The notes under the pieces were generated by a model, which worked only from the letters and a program-made list of their open reading frames with translations, was not told the DNA's origin and ran no database searches. Shown here one piece after another: positions 1 through 5,229 of a stretch of DNA of 6,023 bases. The DNA comes from a bacterium (GTDB lineage: Bacteria > Patescibacteriota > Minisyncoccia > UBA6257 > 2-01-FULL-56-20). The DNA lies in the NCBI GenBank assembly GCA_021780545.1, contig JAJXYP010000020.1, forward strand, positions 1-6,023, given 5' to 3'. Positions within the stretch are counted from its first letter, which is position 1. Each line of letters starts with the position of its first letter. Made by a program: the position numbers and the translations under genes.

Positions 1-370
1 TCATCACATCACCGTGAAACGACAGCCATTTTTCCTTGATCGTATCCCGCGCGTCATACTGATTCAACGGTAAACCTGTAACCACGTGTAAAGGTTCATC
101 GCCTGCCAAGAGAGCCAAAGCGGTAAGCCAAAGTACACGTAAGTCCTCTTCCTTCGCTAACGGATTCGCCAAGTTGAGCAGACTTTTTCCTTCACGACGC
201 GCCATATCGCCAACAAAGTACGTCACACCATCGATGCTGACCCGATAATCCGCAAGACGAAACGCTTCTTCTCGCGCATGACCTGTCTCCACCAAAGACG
301 GAAACAATACGGTTTTTTCACCATTCGTTGCTTTTACAAAGCCGTATCCCAAATCCATACCTACGATCAC
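1..370 (-). CDS. ParM/Alp-type actin-like segregation ATPase, N-terminal part (runs off the left edge)
   Basis: The first 123 codons of an actin-like ATPase are visible; the rest lies beyond the window. My translation starts VIVGMDLGYGFVKATNG, the phosphate-1 loop pattern (DxGYGxxK) of bacterial actin-like proteins. It continues with FPSLVETGHA, a YFVGDMARR strand and VVTGLPLNQYDARD near residues 101-114; this VGxxA and TGLP spacing is characteristic of the ParM/StbA/Alp N-terminal domain. Such proteins polymerise into filaments that push plasmid copies apart, working with a DNA-binding adaptor and a centromere site; neither partner is visible here. The start is GTG, chosen because a perfect AAAGGAG lies 8 nt upstream and the next in-frame ATG (codon 5) would cut into the nucleotide-binding loop. 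The gene follows the ATPase gene at 421 but is separated from it by a terminator. Base composition matches 421-930 and is lower in G+C than the rest of the window. Confidence 0.85.
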   Translation of the reverse strand, partial: MIVGMDLGYGFVKATNGEKTVLFPSLVETGHAREEAFRLADYRVSIDGVTYFVGDMARREGKSLLNLANPLAKEEDLRVLWLTALALLAGDEPLHVVTGLPLNQYDARDTIKEKWLSFHGDVM

Positions 371-378
371 GACAAACA

Positions 379-385
379 CTCCTTT
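379..385 (-). promoter_or_regulatory. Strong Shine-Dalgarno for the ParM-like gene
   Basis: The minus strand reads AAAGGAG 8 nt before the GTG at 370. It fixes GTG rather than a later ATG as the start. This consensus site contrasts with recO, ychF and the ABC ATPase gene, which lack a recognisable Shine-Dalgarno. Confidence 0.75.
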
Positions 386-408
386 CACTTACTACGTTTT
401 TCGGGGAC

Positions 409-430
409 AAAAAAAGCGACTTAACGTCGC
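409..430 (-). terminator. Intrinsic terminator overlapping the stop codon of the ParA/MinD-like gene
   Basis: On the minus strand GCGAC (430-426), a GTTAA loop and GTCGC (420-416) form a 5-bp stem, extendable by a G-T pair, followed directly by seven T (415-409). The loop holds the TAA stop (423-421) of the upstream ATPase gene. The stem is short but GC-rich with an unbroken T tract, so at least partial termination before the ParM-like gene is likely. Confidence 0.6.
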
Positions 431-1002
431 CATTTGGGTTTCAATCCAGTGGGAAATCCGTATTGCTCTCGCCACCAGAGCGAAGAGGCACGAATGATTT
501 TCTTGGCTTTTACCCCACCTTTTCTTTTATAGGCACGATCAAAGGGCACTCGAAAGGTCACTGGGAAAGGGGATAAAATATGCTCATACTGTTTCCAATC
601 GAACTTTCCGTCAGGATGATTGATGAGCACCGAAACCTGTGACGGCTGCATCTGTGCGTAGATCAATTTGCTGATAAGAAGTTGAGCGTTTTCTTCTTGC
701 CCCGCTTTCGGTGCAACCACCACAACCACATGGGAAATAAGAGGCAAGAGTTGTATTTGCAAGGGATTCCATCCCTGCACCGAATCGATAAGAACCACAT
801 CGGCATATTGCGTAGCAAGATTGGCCAAATAGGCCACATCTTCACCTAAATTCGTGACAGCACCACCATGAACGGCCTTTGGACCAGGCACAAGGAATAG
901 ACTCGGAAATTCTTGCGGTGTGATCACAAGACCGTCTTGAATTGCATCCTCAAAACGGCCACCACGCCACCCACGATGACGATGAGCCCCAGCGCAAACC
1001 AT
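421..1002 (-). CDS. MinD/ParA/CpaE-like P-loop ATPase, 5'-truncated (Walker A missing)
   Basis: This reads as the C-terminal two thirds of a deviant Walker ATPase of the ParA/MinD/CpaE superfamily. With the first ATG, residues 34-40 are SLFLVPG, the segment usually found as 'gLxvlPgp' before the second half of the fold. Residues 66-73 (YADVVLID) form the buried strand ending in the acidic Walker B-type residue, 92-96 (VVVVV) the next strand, and 123-130 (VSVLINHP) the 'xVvlNr' strand that normally contacts the base. The KGGxGKT P-loop, expected some 80 residues before FLVPG, is absent. Residues 1-16 (MVCAGAHRHRGWRGGR) do not look like protein; they are the shadow of a membrane-segment ORF in another frame. 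True homology seems to begin around FEDAIQDG (residue 17, about 954). As it stands the product could not bind ATP normally. It is either a remnant or half of a gene cut by the join. Plasmid partitioning or pilus-localisation roles are both possible for this superfamily. Confidence 0.6.
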   Translation of the reverse strand: MVCAGAHRHRGWRGGRFEDAIQDGLVITPQEFPSLFLVPGPKAVHGGAVTNLGEDVAYLANLATQYADVVLIDSVQGWNPLQIQLLPLISHVVVVVAPKAGQEENAQLLISKLIYAQMQPSQVSVLINHPDGKFDWKQYEHILSPFPVTFRVPFDRAYKRKGGVKAKKIIRASSLWWREQYGFPTGLKPKWRR

Positions 1003-1028
1003 AACGGACCTTTCAGAAAGTTTGGCAT
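924..1028 (-). CDS. 34-codon single-membrane-segment ORF after recO, probably C-terminally truncated
   Basis: This ORF starts 4 nt after the recO stop, in the same direction. It reads MPNFLKGPLWF, then a strongly hydrophobic stretch rich in Gly, Val and Ile (about residues 9-26), then basic residues (LRMQFK) before a TGA. It therefore looks like one inner-membrane helix with a short N-terminal tail. No Shine-Dalgarno is visible, so translation would have to be coupled to recO. Its codons are GC-rich like recO down to about 950, after which composition changes and a different frame becomes the believable coding frame. I infer that the original gene was longer and was cut here. I do not recognise the family. 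It may also be a complete small membrane protein, or spurious. Confidence 0.4.
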   Translation of the reverse strand: MPNFLKGPLWFALGLIVIVGGVVAVLRMQFKTVL

Positions 1029-1032
1029 CGGA

Positions 1033-1581
1033 TTAACTGATTAATAGTAAATCATTCTTCGGCAACCTTGAAGTTGCGGCGCAAGGTGCGCAGAAGAATT
1101 CCTGTCGGGGCACGAAAAACCGCCCGGCGCCTCCCCGGCCGCAAGCGGCGCACGGCGCACCTTCCGGATCCCATCCGAGGATCGCAAGCGTCCGCGGCCA
1201 AAACCGTACCGCGGCGGGCACCGCAGCCGACAATGCCGCCGGAGTGCCGACAGCCACCCGCGCCCGCAGCTCGCGCCACAAGGCCTCATCCGGCTCCCAC
1301 TCGAGCAGCAAATGACCGAGGAATGACAAATCCGCGAGCGGCAGATCAACCCGCGCCACCTTGAGCGCGTCGATCACCTGCGTCCCCCGCTGCTCGATGA
1401 TCCGCACCGCCGCAAACGTTCCCGGTTCAAGATGCCCCGCAAGTTTCGAGCCGATCTTCCGGGAACTTTTCGCTTTTGCAATAATCTTGCCGTACCGTTC
1501 CGTAAAAAAAGAATACCGAGCGTCGGCGTCGAAACGCGTCGCTTTATCGAGCACCACTGCCCGCGTTACATATTCCCGCAT
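1033..1581 (-). CDS. recO: DNA repair protein RecO, short form
   Basis: RecO works in the RecFOR pathway: it binds single-stranded DNA and SSB and, with RecR, helps load RecA at gaps. The 182-aa product begins MREYVTRAVVLDK and carries the RecO N-terminal OB-fold pattern, with FFTERYGKI at 25-33 and an AKSSRKIGSKLAG segment at 37-49 followed by HLEPG. The middle is helical (about 85-135). The C-terminal zinc site is complete: Cys144-x2-Cys147 and Cys164-x2-Cys167. The usual length is around 240 aa, so this is a compact version, as I would expect in small-genome candidate-phylum bacteria. The end (LPKNDLLLIS) uses TTA, CTA and TTA leucine codons, unlike the GC-rich body. There is no Shine-Dalgarno; a TGG-TAAAAT box ends 6 nt before the ATG. 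The gene follows ychF by 34 nt in the same direction. Confidence 0.87.
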   Translation of the reverse strand: MREYVTRAVVLDKATRFDADARYSFFTERYGKIIAKAKSSRKIGSKLAGHLEPGTFAAVRIIEQRGTQVIDALKVARVDLPLADLSFLGHLLLEWEPDEALWRELRARVAVGTPAALSAAVPAAVRFWPRTLAILGWDPEGAPCAACGRGGAGRFFVPRQEFFCAPCAATSRLPKNDLLLIS

Positions 1582-1587
1582 AGATTT

Positions 1588-1596
1588 ATTTTACCA
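1588..1596 (-). promoter_or_regulatory. Extended -10 promoter of recO, start-proximal
   Basis: The minus strand reads TGG then TAAAAT (1593-1588), an extended -10 pattern, with only 6 nt before the recO ATG. Transcription would begin at or next to the A of ATG, giving a leaderless or nearly leaderless mRNA. No good -35 is visible, which an extended -10 can tolerate. No Shine-Dalgarno fits in the gap. Confidence 0.45.
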
Positions 1597-1597
1597 T

Positions 1598-1616
1598 GCG
1601 GACCCGGTGGGGCCGC
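1598..1616 (-). other. Small GC-rich hairpin between ychF and recO
   Basis: On the minus strand GCGG (from the last base of the ychF stop codon) pairs with CCGC, enclosing CCC/GGG around an ACC loop with one C-T mismatch. It lacks a following T tract, so I do not call it an intrinsic terminator. It could stabilise the ychF mRNA end or cause weak termination just before the recO promoter. Confidence 0.3.
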
Positions 1617-2647
1617 TATCCGTGCCGCACTACAATGACATCGCCGTCTTTCACTTCGTAGGTTTTCCCTTCGAGCCGAATCAGTCCTTTCTGCTTGGCC
1701 TGCGTCCATCCGCCGGCGGCGAGCAGCTGATCGCAGGCAATCGCCTCAAGCCGGATGAATTTTTCCTCGAAATCCGTATGGATGACACCGGCCGCCTGCG
1801 GAGCAAGCATTCCGCGCTCGATCGTCCAGGCCCGCGTCTCGTCCTCGCCCGTCGTAAAAAAACTCGCAAGATTGAGGACGGCGTAGGCCTTGGAAATCAA
1901 CTCCGGCACCGATTCGACTGAAGCAAGATCCGCCACAACCGCACCCCCGCCCAGCTCCGCGATGCGCGACCGCAACGCTTCGGAAACGTCCTCCGGCGAA
2001 CCGTTCAGGAGAAAAATCTGACGCTTGGCGGTCAGGAGATTCAACTCGCGAATCAACCGATCGTTACGAATCAGCTCCGCCACGTCGTCCGATGCGGCGG
2101 CAGCTGCCGCGAGTGTTCTGCCTTCGGCGAGAATCGCCTTGACACCCGCCAATCGGTCCCGCTCCGCAATCGCCTCTTTCTTTCCGGTCCTCGCCTCCGC
2201 TTCAGCGCGGGCATGGCGCTTTTCCACCGCCTCAAGGTCTTTCAACACCAGCTCCGTCAGAATGATGTCGAGATCGCGCAACGGATCAACCGAATTTTCC
2301 ACGTGGATGATGTCCGGATCCCGGAACACGCGGAGCACGATCACGATTGCCTGCGTTTCGCGGATGTGGCCCAGAAACTGGTTACCGAGGCCTTCGCCCT
2401 GATTCGCGCCCTTCACGAGGCCCGCGATATCATAAAACTCCACGACCGCCGGAATTTTCTTTTTCGACTTCGAAAGCTCCGCCAGCCGGTCAACCCGATC
2501 ATCCGGCACCGTCACGACGCCGACATTCGGATCAATTGTGGCGAACGGATAATTCGCGATTGTAATATCCTGCTTCGTCAGTATTTTAAACAGCGTCGAT
2601 TTACCGACGTTCGGAAGGCCGACGATGCCGATAGAAATTTTAGCCAT
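1616..2647 (-). CDS. ychF: Ribosome-associated YchF/Obg-like ATPase
   Basis: YchF (OLA1 in eukaryotes) is a cytosolic TRAFAC-class P-loop protein that binds ribosomes and, unusually for its class, hydrolyses ATP rather than GTP. Visible motifs are the P-loop GLPNVGKST at 10-18, the switch I region NYPFATIDPNVG at 32-43, and G3 DIAGLVKGANQGEGLGNQF at 73-91. The family signature HVENSVDPLRDLDII lies at 115-129, followed by an Ala/Glu-rich helical arm (about 135-200). The G4-type strand is FLLNGSPED (212-220). The C-terminal TGS domain (about 259-343) includes GMLAPQAAGVIHTDFE at 279-294. At 343 aa it is slightly shorter than the roughly 363 aa of E. coli YchF. Two details are odd: the specificity motif reads N-GSP-E, one residue longer than the usual NxxE, and the extreme C terminus ends DVIVVRHG. 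A start-proximal promoter lies upstream, inside the end of an RT remnant. Confidence 0.93.
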   Translation of the reverse strand: MAKISIGIVGLPNVGKSTLFKILTKQDITIANYPFATIDPNVGVVTVPDDRVDRLAELSKSKKKIPAVVEFYDIAGLVKGANQGEGLGNQFLGHIRETQAIVIVLRVFRDPDIIHVENSVDPLRDLDIILTELVLKDLEAVEKRHARAEAEARTGKKEAIAERDRLAGVKAILAEGRTLAAAAAASDDVAELIRNDRLIRELNLLTAKRQIFLLNGSPEDVSEALRSRIAELGGGAVVADLASVESVPELISKAYAVLNLASFFTTGEDETRAWTIERGMLAPQAAGVIHTDFEEKFIRLEAIACDQLLAAGGWTQAKQKGLIRLEGKTYEVKDGDVIVVRHG

Positions 2648-2652
2648 AGTAT

Positions 2653-2665
2653 TTTATAATGTATA
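2653..2665 (-). promoter_or_regulatory. -10 region of ychF, start-proximal
   Basis: The minus strand contains two overlapping -10-like boxes just before the ychF ATG at 2647: TATACA (2665-2660) and TATAAA (2658-2653). The first leaves 12 nt and the second 5 nt to the ATG, so the leader would be at most a few bases. A weak -35 (TGGAAG, 2688-2683) stands 17 nt upstream of TATACA. No Shine-Dalgarno is present. The boxes lie inside the last codons of the RT fragment. Confidence 0.45.
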
Positions 2666-2986
2666 ACATTGCCTGGAGATATCTTCCAGTCGATAAAAAA
2701 CCGACCAATCAAGGTTTTTACTATCCTCTACAATTTCTCTGATTTTCCTCTCGATACCTTTTGCATTACCGTGCTTCAACATTCCCAAATATGATGCGAC
2801 TCTCGGTAAGTTGGGATCAGCGACAACACGCTTTAGGGCGCGACGTTTTGTTGCCGTGCGAAGCACCCTGTGATCGGGAAAGCAAATCCAACCAAGAAAA
2901 TCCACGCCCGAGGCCCACGTCTCGATATACACCTTGCGTGGATGCAGTGACAGCTTCAATACTCGATCCAGAAAATCAACGATCAT
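2654..2986 (-). pseudogene. Reverse transcriptase, C-terminal fragment (catalytic domain missing)
   Basis: From the ATG at 2986 this reads as 110 residues matching the end of a bacterial reverse transcriptase: VDFLDRVLKLSLHPRKVYI, then GVDFLGWICFPDHRVLRTATKRR and SYLGMLKHGNAKGI. LxLHPxK, GVxFLG, HRVLR and YLGxLxHGN are the thumb-side motifs that follow the YxDD catalytic motif in diversity-generating retroelement and related group II-like RTs. Everything upstream, including the YxDD palm, is absent: the sequence 5' of 2986 is a terminator and then an unrelated gene. The frame stays open upstream to an ATG at 3106, but those extra residues are antisense-like or out-of-frame reading of the 81-aa gene, so I reject that start. 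Base composition is lower in G+C than the flanking genes, fitting acquired DNA. I am fairly sure it is RT, but not of the RT class. No template/variable repeat pair or accessory gene is visible in the window. Confidence 0.7.
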
Positions 2987-2987
2987 C

Positions 2988-3017
2988 AAAAAGAGAGGCC
3001 GGGAGCATGTCCCGGCC
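2988..3017 (-). terminator. Strong intrinsic terminator ending the ABC operon
   Basis: On the minus strand GGCCGGGA (3017-3010) and TCCCGGCC (3004-2997) form a perfect 8-bp stem around a 5-nt loop (CATGC), followed by TCTC and five T (2992-2988). It starts 1 nt after the stop codon of the 81-aa gene (3019-3021) and so marks the 3' end of that transcription unit. The RT fragment begins right behind it. Confidence 0.85.
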
Positions 3018-3018
3018 A

Positions 3019-3264
3019 TCACGGCGCTGCGATCGGAATGATCCGTCCCGCCGATACGTTTCCAACGACGATCGGCTGACCGCATGCCGCCACCCGATCG
3101 GTCCATTTTAGATCCAATCTGATGCGATAGGTATACTCCCCGCCGTTCATGAAGCGGTGAATGATCTCGCCCGGCACCAGCTCATCCGGCTTATAATGGC
3201 CGGGGTTGTTGACGACGGCCCGATAATATACCCGGTCGCCTACCTCGAATTTTTTTGAACTCAC
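3019..3264 (-). CDS. 81-aa small protein of unknown function, possible small beta-barrel
   Basis: I do not recognise a family. The product begins MSSKKFEVGDRVYYRAVV; a 'FxVGDRVxYR' opening is common in small SH3/KOW/Tudor-like barrels. It continues with alternating hydrophobic and polar residues suggesting beta strands (YTYRIRLDL at 44-52, QPIVVGNVSAGRIIPIA near the end). It has no signal peptide, membrane segment or cysteine pair and should be cytosolic. The start is GTG, chosen because AAGGAGGT lies immediately upstream. The gap to the preceding zinc-ribbon gene is 9 nt and its ribosome site overlaps that gene's stop region, so the two are surely co-transcribed. A strong terminator follows at once. 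A nucleic-acid-binding or adaptor role is only a guess from the fold impression. Confidence 0.7.
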   Translation of the reverse strand: MSSKKFEVGDRVYYRAVVNNPGHYKPDELVPGEIIHRFMNGGEYTYRIRLDLKWTDRVAACGQPIVVGNVSAGRIIPIAAP

Positions 3265-3267
3265 CCG

Positions 3268-3275
3268 ACCTCCTT
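3268..3275 (-). promoter_or_regulatory. Full-consensus Shine-Dalgarno of the 81-aa gene
   Basis: The minus strand reads AAGGAGGT, complementary to the 16S rRNA 3' end, with only 3 nt before the GTG. It overlaps the last two bases of the TAA (3276-3274) of the zinc-ribbon gene. The spacing is short, but the match decides the GTG start and shows that the host uses Shine-Dalgarno initiation inside operons. Confidence 0.7.
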
Positions 3276-3525
3276 AAGAAATCAATACTGAGCCCGAACG
3301 ACGGATCGCCGGATGTTTCGGCGCAGATCCGCCAACACTCGATTCAACAGCAGCCCCGCCGGATGCAACCGCCCCATCCGCATCACCCGCCCGCACCTGG
3401 CAACGGGTGCAAAAATATTTTTGCGTGCCGTCACCAATACGACGAAGTGCGGCGGGGGTTTCCCGGCCGCAATCTTCACAAAACATATCTACCATTTTTA
3501 CATTTTGTGGTTCCATAGCTGCCAT
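3274..3525 (-). CDS. Small zinc-ribbon protein, 83 aa, unknown function
   Basis: From the ATG at 3525 the product begins MAAMEPQNVKMVDMFCEDCGRETP and holds two CxxC knuckles, Cys16/Cys19 and Cys39/Cys42, separated by 19 residues (ending QKYFCTRCQV). This is a classic zinc ribbon of the sort that binds nucleic acid or protein partners. The second half is low-complexity, rich in Gly, Ala and Ser, and probably disordered. The frame stays open to an ATG at 3618, but the added N terminus (MPRRRRFPALRTRG...) is arginine-rich out-of-frame reading of the upstream gene, so I reject it. ATG at 3525 or at 3516 is likely; a GGGGC stretch 6-8 nt upstream of 3525 may act as a weak ribosome site and can fold into a hairpin. 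It lies 46 nt after the pseudopilin-like gene and 9 nt before the 81-aa gene, in the same operon. Confidence 0.6.
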   Translation of the reverse strand: MAAMEPQNVKMVDMFCEDCGRETPAALRRIGDGTQKYFCTRCQVRAGDADGAVASGGAAVESSVGGSAPKHPAIRRSGSVLIS

Positions 3526-3531
3526 CAGTAT

Positions 3532-3566
3532 GCCCCGAAATGCGCCGGGGCTGCAAGCCCAGCCCC
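3532..3566 (-). promoter_or_regulatory. Two mutually exclusive hairpins ahead of the zinc-ribbon gene
   Basis: Read as minus-strand RNA there are three segments: GGGGCU (3566-3561), AGCCCC (3552-3547) and CGGGGC (3537-3532). Segment 2 can pair with segment 1 (6 bp, 8-nt loop) or, through GCCCCG at 3551-3546, with segment 3 (6 bp, 8-nt loop), but not both. Segment 3 lies 6 nt before the ATG at 3525. Pairing 2:3 would bury the likely ribosome-binding stretch and pairing 1:2 would free it. No T tract follows, so a translational switch fits better than a terminator. It could be chance in GC-rich DNA. Confidence 0.3.
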
Positions 3567-3571
3567 GCCGA

Positions 3572-4456
3572 TTACTGCCCCGCGTCCGGAGCGCCGGGAA
3601 CCGTCGTCGTCGCGGCAAGGTTCAGCGTCACCACGCCGGTTTTCCCGATGATGAACTGGTAACCGAACGGATCCGGGGGAATCGCCGGAATGATGCCGTG
3701 CGAGACGAGCAGATTCAGATTCGCGGGAAATGTCCCGTACCGCGCCTTATATTGCGCGGCAGCGGCCTCGAGATAATTGAAAATCTCGAGATGATCGACG
3801 TAGGCCTGTGCGCGCGCCTTGGTTGCGGGATCGTTCGTCGTGTCCCTGATGGTTTTCCAAAGCGCGATCATCCGGTCGCGGTCCTTCTGCTCGTTGCCGA
3901 AATTCTCCGCAAACCGCCGGGCGAAAAACGGCACGCCGGGCGTACGCGCGGCAAGATCGAAATAGAGCGCCGCCTTTGCGGTATCATGCTCGTCCAGATA
4001 ATAGTTGGTCGCCATATAGTACGGGATGCGCCAATCGGGATCCGCCTGGGCGATCCCCCGCTTGCCAATCGCCATCGCATCCGCCAGACCGGTCGTGTAG
4101 CCGCTCGCCACGGGAATCATCGGCAGCGTGAGAACCGAAAACGCGTAAGGATAGCTGAGCTTCGGATCGACAGCGTTCAAATAGGCGACGCCGCTGACAT
4201 ATTCGGTCCTGCCGTTGAAAAGATCGAGAATCTCCGGCATGGTGGCGATCCAAAGAAACGAACCAACGGTCGAGTGGAACCCCATATCGAGCATCCGCAC
4301 GGTTTCGGGCGTGAGACCGGCGCCGAGGCCCGGCGGTTGCGGCGCGGCCGTCGCATCATAAAGCCACTGCGCCGCCATCACAGCCGCGAGAAGCAGCGCA
4401 ATCGCCGCCGCGCGGTAAGCGCCGTCAAGCTTCCCGGCGAAATTCGCGGCGTTCAT
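3572..4456 (-). CDS. Membrane-anchored helical-repeat protein with pseudopilin-like C terminus
   Basis: This is a 294-aa protein of no named family that I recognise. Residues about 16-33 (AAAIALLLAAVMAAQWLY) form a signal anchor after a basic N terminus, so most of the chain should be extracytoplasmic. Residues about 50-225 are mainly helical with TPR-like stretches: FHSTVGSFLWIATMPEI at 60-76, YMATNYYLDEHDTAKAALYF at 147-166, and RFAENFGNEQKDRDRMIALW at 181-200. Residues about 229-272 (QYKARYGTFPANLNLL ... IPPDPFGYQFI) match the C-terminal pattern of type II secretion GspG and type IV pseudopilins ('YxxxxGxyPxxlxxL...iPxDPfGxxY'). The ATG overlaps the permease stop as ATGA, with AAGAAGGAG just upstream, so translation is coupled to the permease. 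By context it is probably the extracytoplasmic partner of the ABC system. Substrate handling or envelope assembly is a guess. Confidence 0.7.
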   Translation of the reverse strand: MNAANFAGKLDGAYRAAAIALLLAAVMAAQWLYDATAAPQPPGLGAGLTPETVRMLDMGFHSTVGSFLWIATMPEILDLFNGRTEYVSGVAYLNAVDPKLSYPYAFSVLTLPMIPVASGYTTGLADAMAIGKRGIAQADPDWRIPYYMATNYYLDEHDTAKAALYFDLAARTPGVPFFARRFAENFGNEQKDRDRMIALWKTIRDTTNDPATKARAQAYVDHLEIFNYLEAAAAQYKARYGTFPANLNLLVSHGIIPAIPPDPFGYQFIIGKTGVVTLNLAATTTVPGAPDAGQ

Positions 4457-5229
4457 ATCTCCTTCTTTTCAAAAATCCAGGCCGCCGCGACAAGAAGCAA
4501 TGCGACGTAAACCGCGGCGTAGCCGAACGCGAGGAAAAACGACGCCGCGGGTTCCGCGACCGCATGAATCGCGATGTTGCGGATATCAAATTTCTCGAGA
4601 TTCGGGAATATATAGTAGAGTCCCTCGACAAGCATCAACTTCGCGCCGGAAAGCCCGATCGCCTGCGCATCGGTCACGAGCGAGCTTACCACGTGTCCGA
4701 GGAAAAAAATGGCCGACGTGTAGACGATCGAAAGAAGCGATGTAGAAAACGTCGAAACGAAAATGGCGAACGCGAGGAAAAGCGCCATTTCAAAAAATTG
4801 CATAACGATGGCAAGAATCCCCATCGCGTCAAATCCCCCGCCCTCGTGCGCAATCACCCCCAGATAGACGGCGCCGAGGACAGCGCTCGTAAGGAGCAGC
4901 ACCAGGCACAAGCCGAAAAATTTACCGAGGAGAAACTGCGCTCGCGAAACCGGCTTCGAAAGGATGAAGTACACCACCTTCCGGTCAACGTCCTTGAAGA
5001 ACGACGTCGTGCCGAGGAAGAGCGCCACGACTGCGTTGAAGAAATAGACGCCCGTCAGGCCGAAACTTTTCACCATCGGCAATTCTTTCAGAACGAGATC
5101 CGCAAGAAAAAGCGTGAGCGCGAGATAGCCCAAACCGAAGATAAGAATGCCGATGATGATCCTGTCCCGAATCTCGAGCTTCAGCGTCGTCTTCGCTATG
5201 GTCAGTATGTTGCGGATGGCGCTACGCAT
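4453..5229 (-). CDS. ABC-2-type transporter permease
   Basis: This 258-aa integral membrane protein begins MRSAIRNILTIAKTTLKLEIRD, the amphipathic opening typical of ABC-2 family subunits. Hydrophobic segments at about 24-46, 57-76, 103-126, 136-160, 164-184 and 229-253 give six membrane helices. Between helices 2 and 3 stands VVYFILSKPVSRAQFLLGKF (86-104), the 'LxxPxSRxxxxxGK' coupling-loop motif of this family. It should pair with the ATPase encoded just upstream, probably as a homodimer. The start at 5229 is chosen because the ATPase gene ends at 5222 (8-nt overlap) and family similarity begins there. An earlier in-frame ATG at 5391 would add 54 arginine-rich residues read from inside the ATPase gene. 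The stop overlaps the next ATG by 4 nt. The substrate cannot be told from the sequence; exporters of lipids, polysaccharides, peptides and antibiotics share this fold. Confidence 0.85.
   Translation of the reverse strand: MRSAIRNILTIAKTTLKLEIRDRIIIGILIFGLGYLALTLFLADLVLKELPMVKSFGLTGVYFFNAVVALFLGTTSFFKDVDRKVVYFILSKPVSRAQFLLGKFFGLCLVLLLTSAVLGAVYLGVIAHEGGGFDAMGILAIVMQFFEMALFLAFAIFVSTFSTSLLSIVYTSAIFFLGHVVSSLVTDAQAIGLSGAKLMLVEGLYYIFPNLEKFDIRNIAIHAVAEPAASFFLAFGYAAVYVALLLVAAAWIFEKKEI

Noticed and set aside
1361..1921. 186-codon plus-strand ORF
   Set aside because: It spans the antisense of both recO and ychF; the minus-strand genes are certain.
2987..3106. N-terminal extension of the RT fragment to an ATG at 3106
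   Set aside because: These 40 codons cross the terminator and the 81-aa gene in another frame and show no RT motif.
3482..3515. CACAAAA/TTTTGTG 7-bp inverted repeat in the start of the zinc-ribbon gene
   Set aside because: The arms are 19-20 nt apart within codons and AT-rich; there is nothing else to suggest an operator, so it is probably chance.
3526..3618. Upstream start of the zinc-ribbon gene at 3618
   Set aside because: The added MPRRRRFPAL-type sequence is out-of-frame reading of the preceding gene, and it crosses the hairpin region.
3407..4510. 367-codon plus-strand ORF
   Set aside because: It lies antisense to the 294-aa gene, is very rich in Arg, and has no recognisable motif. 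The minus strand has a clear protein with start overlap and motifs, so this is a GC-driven shadow.
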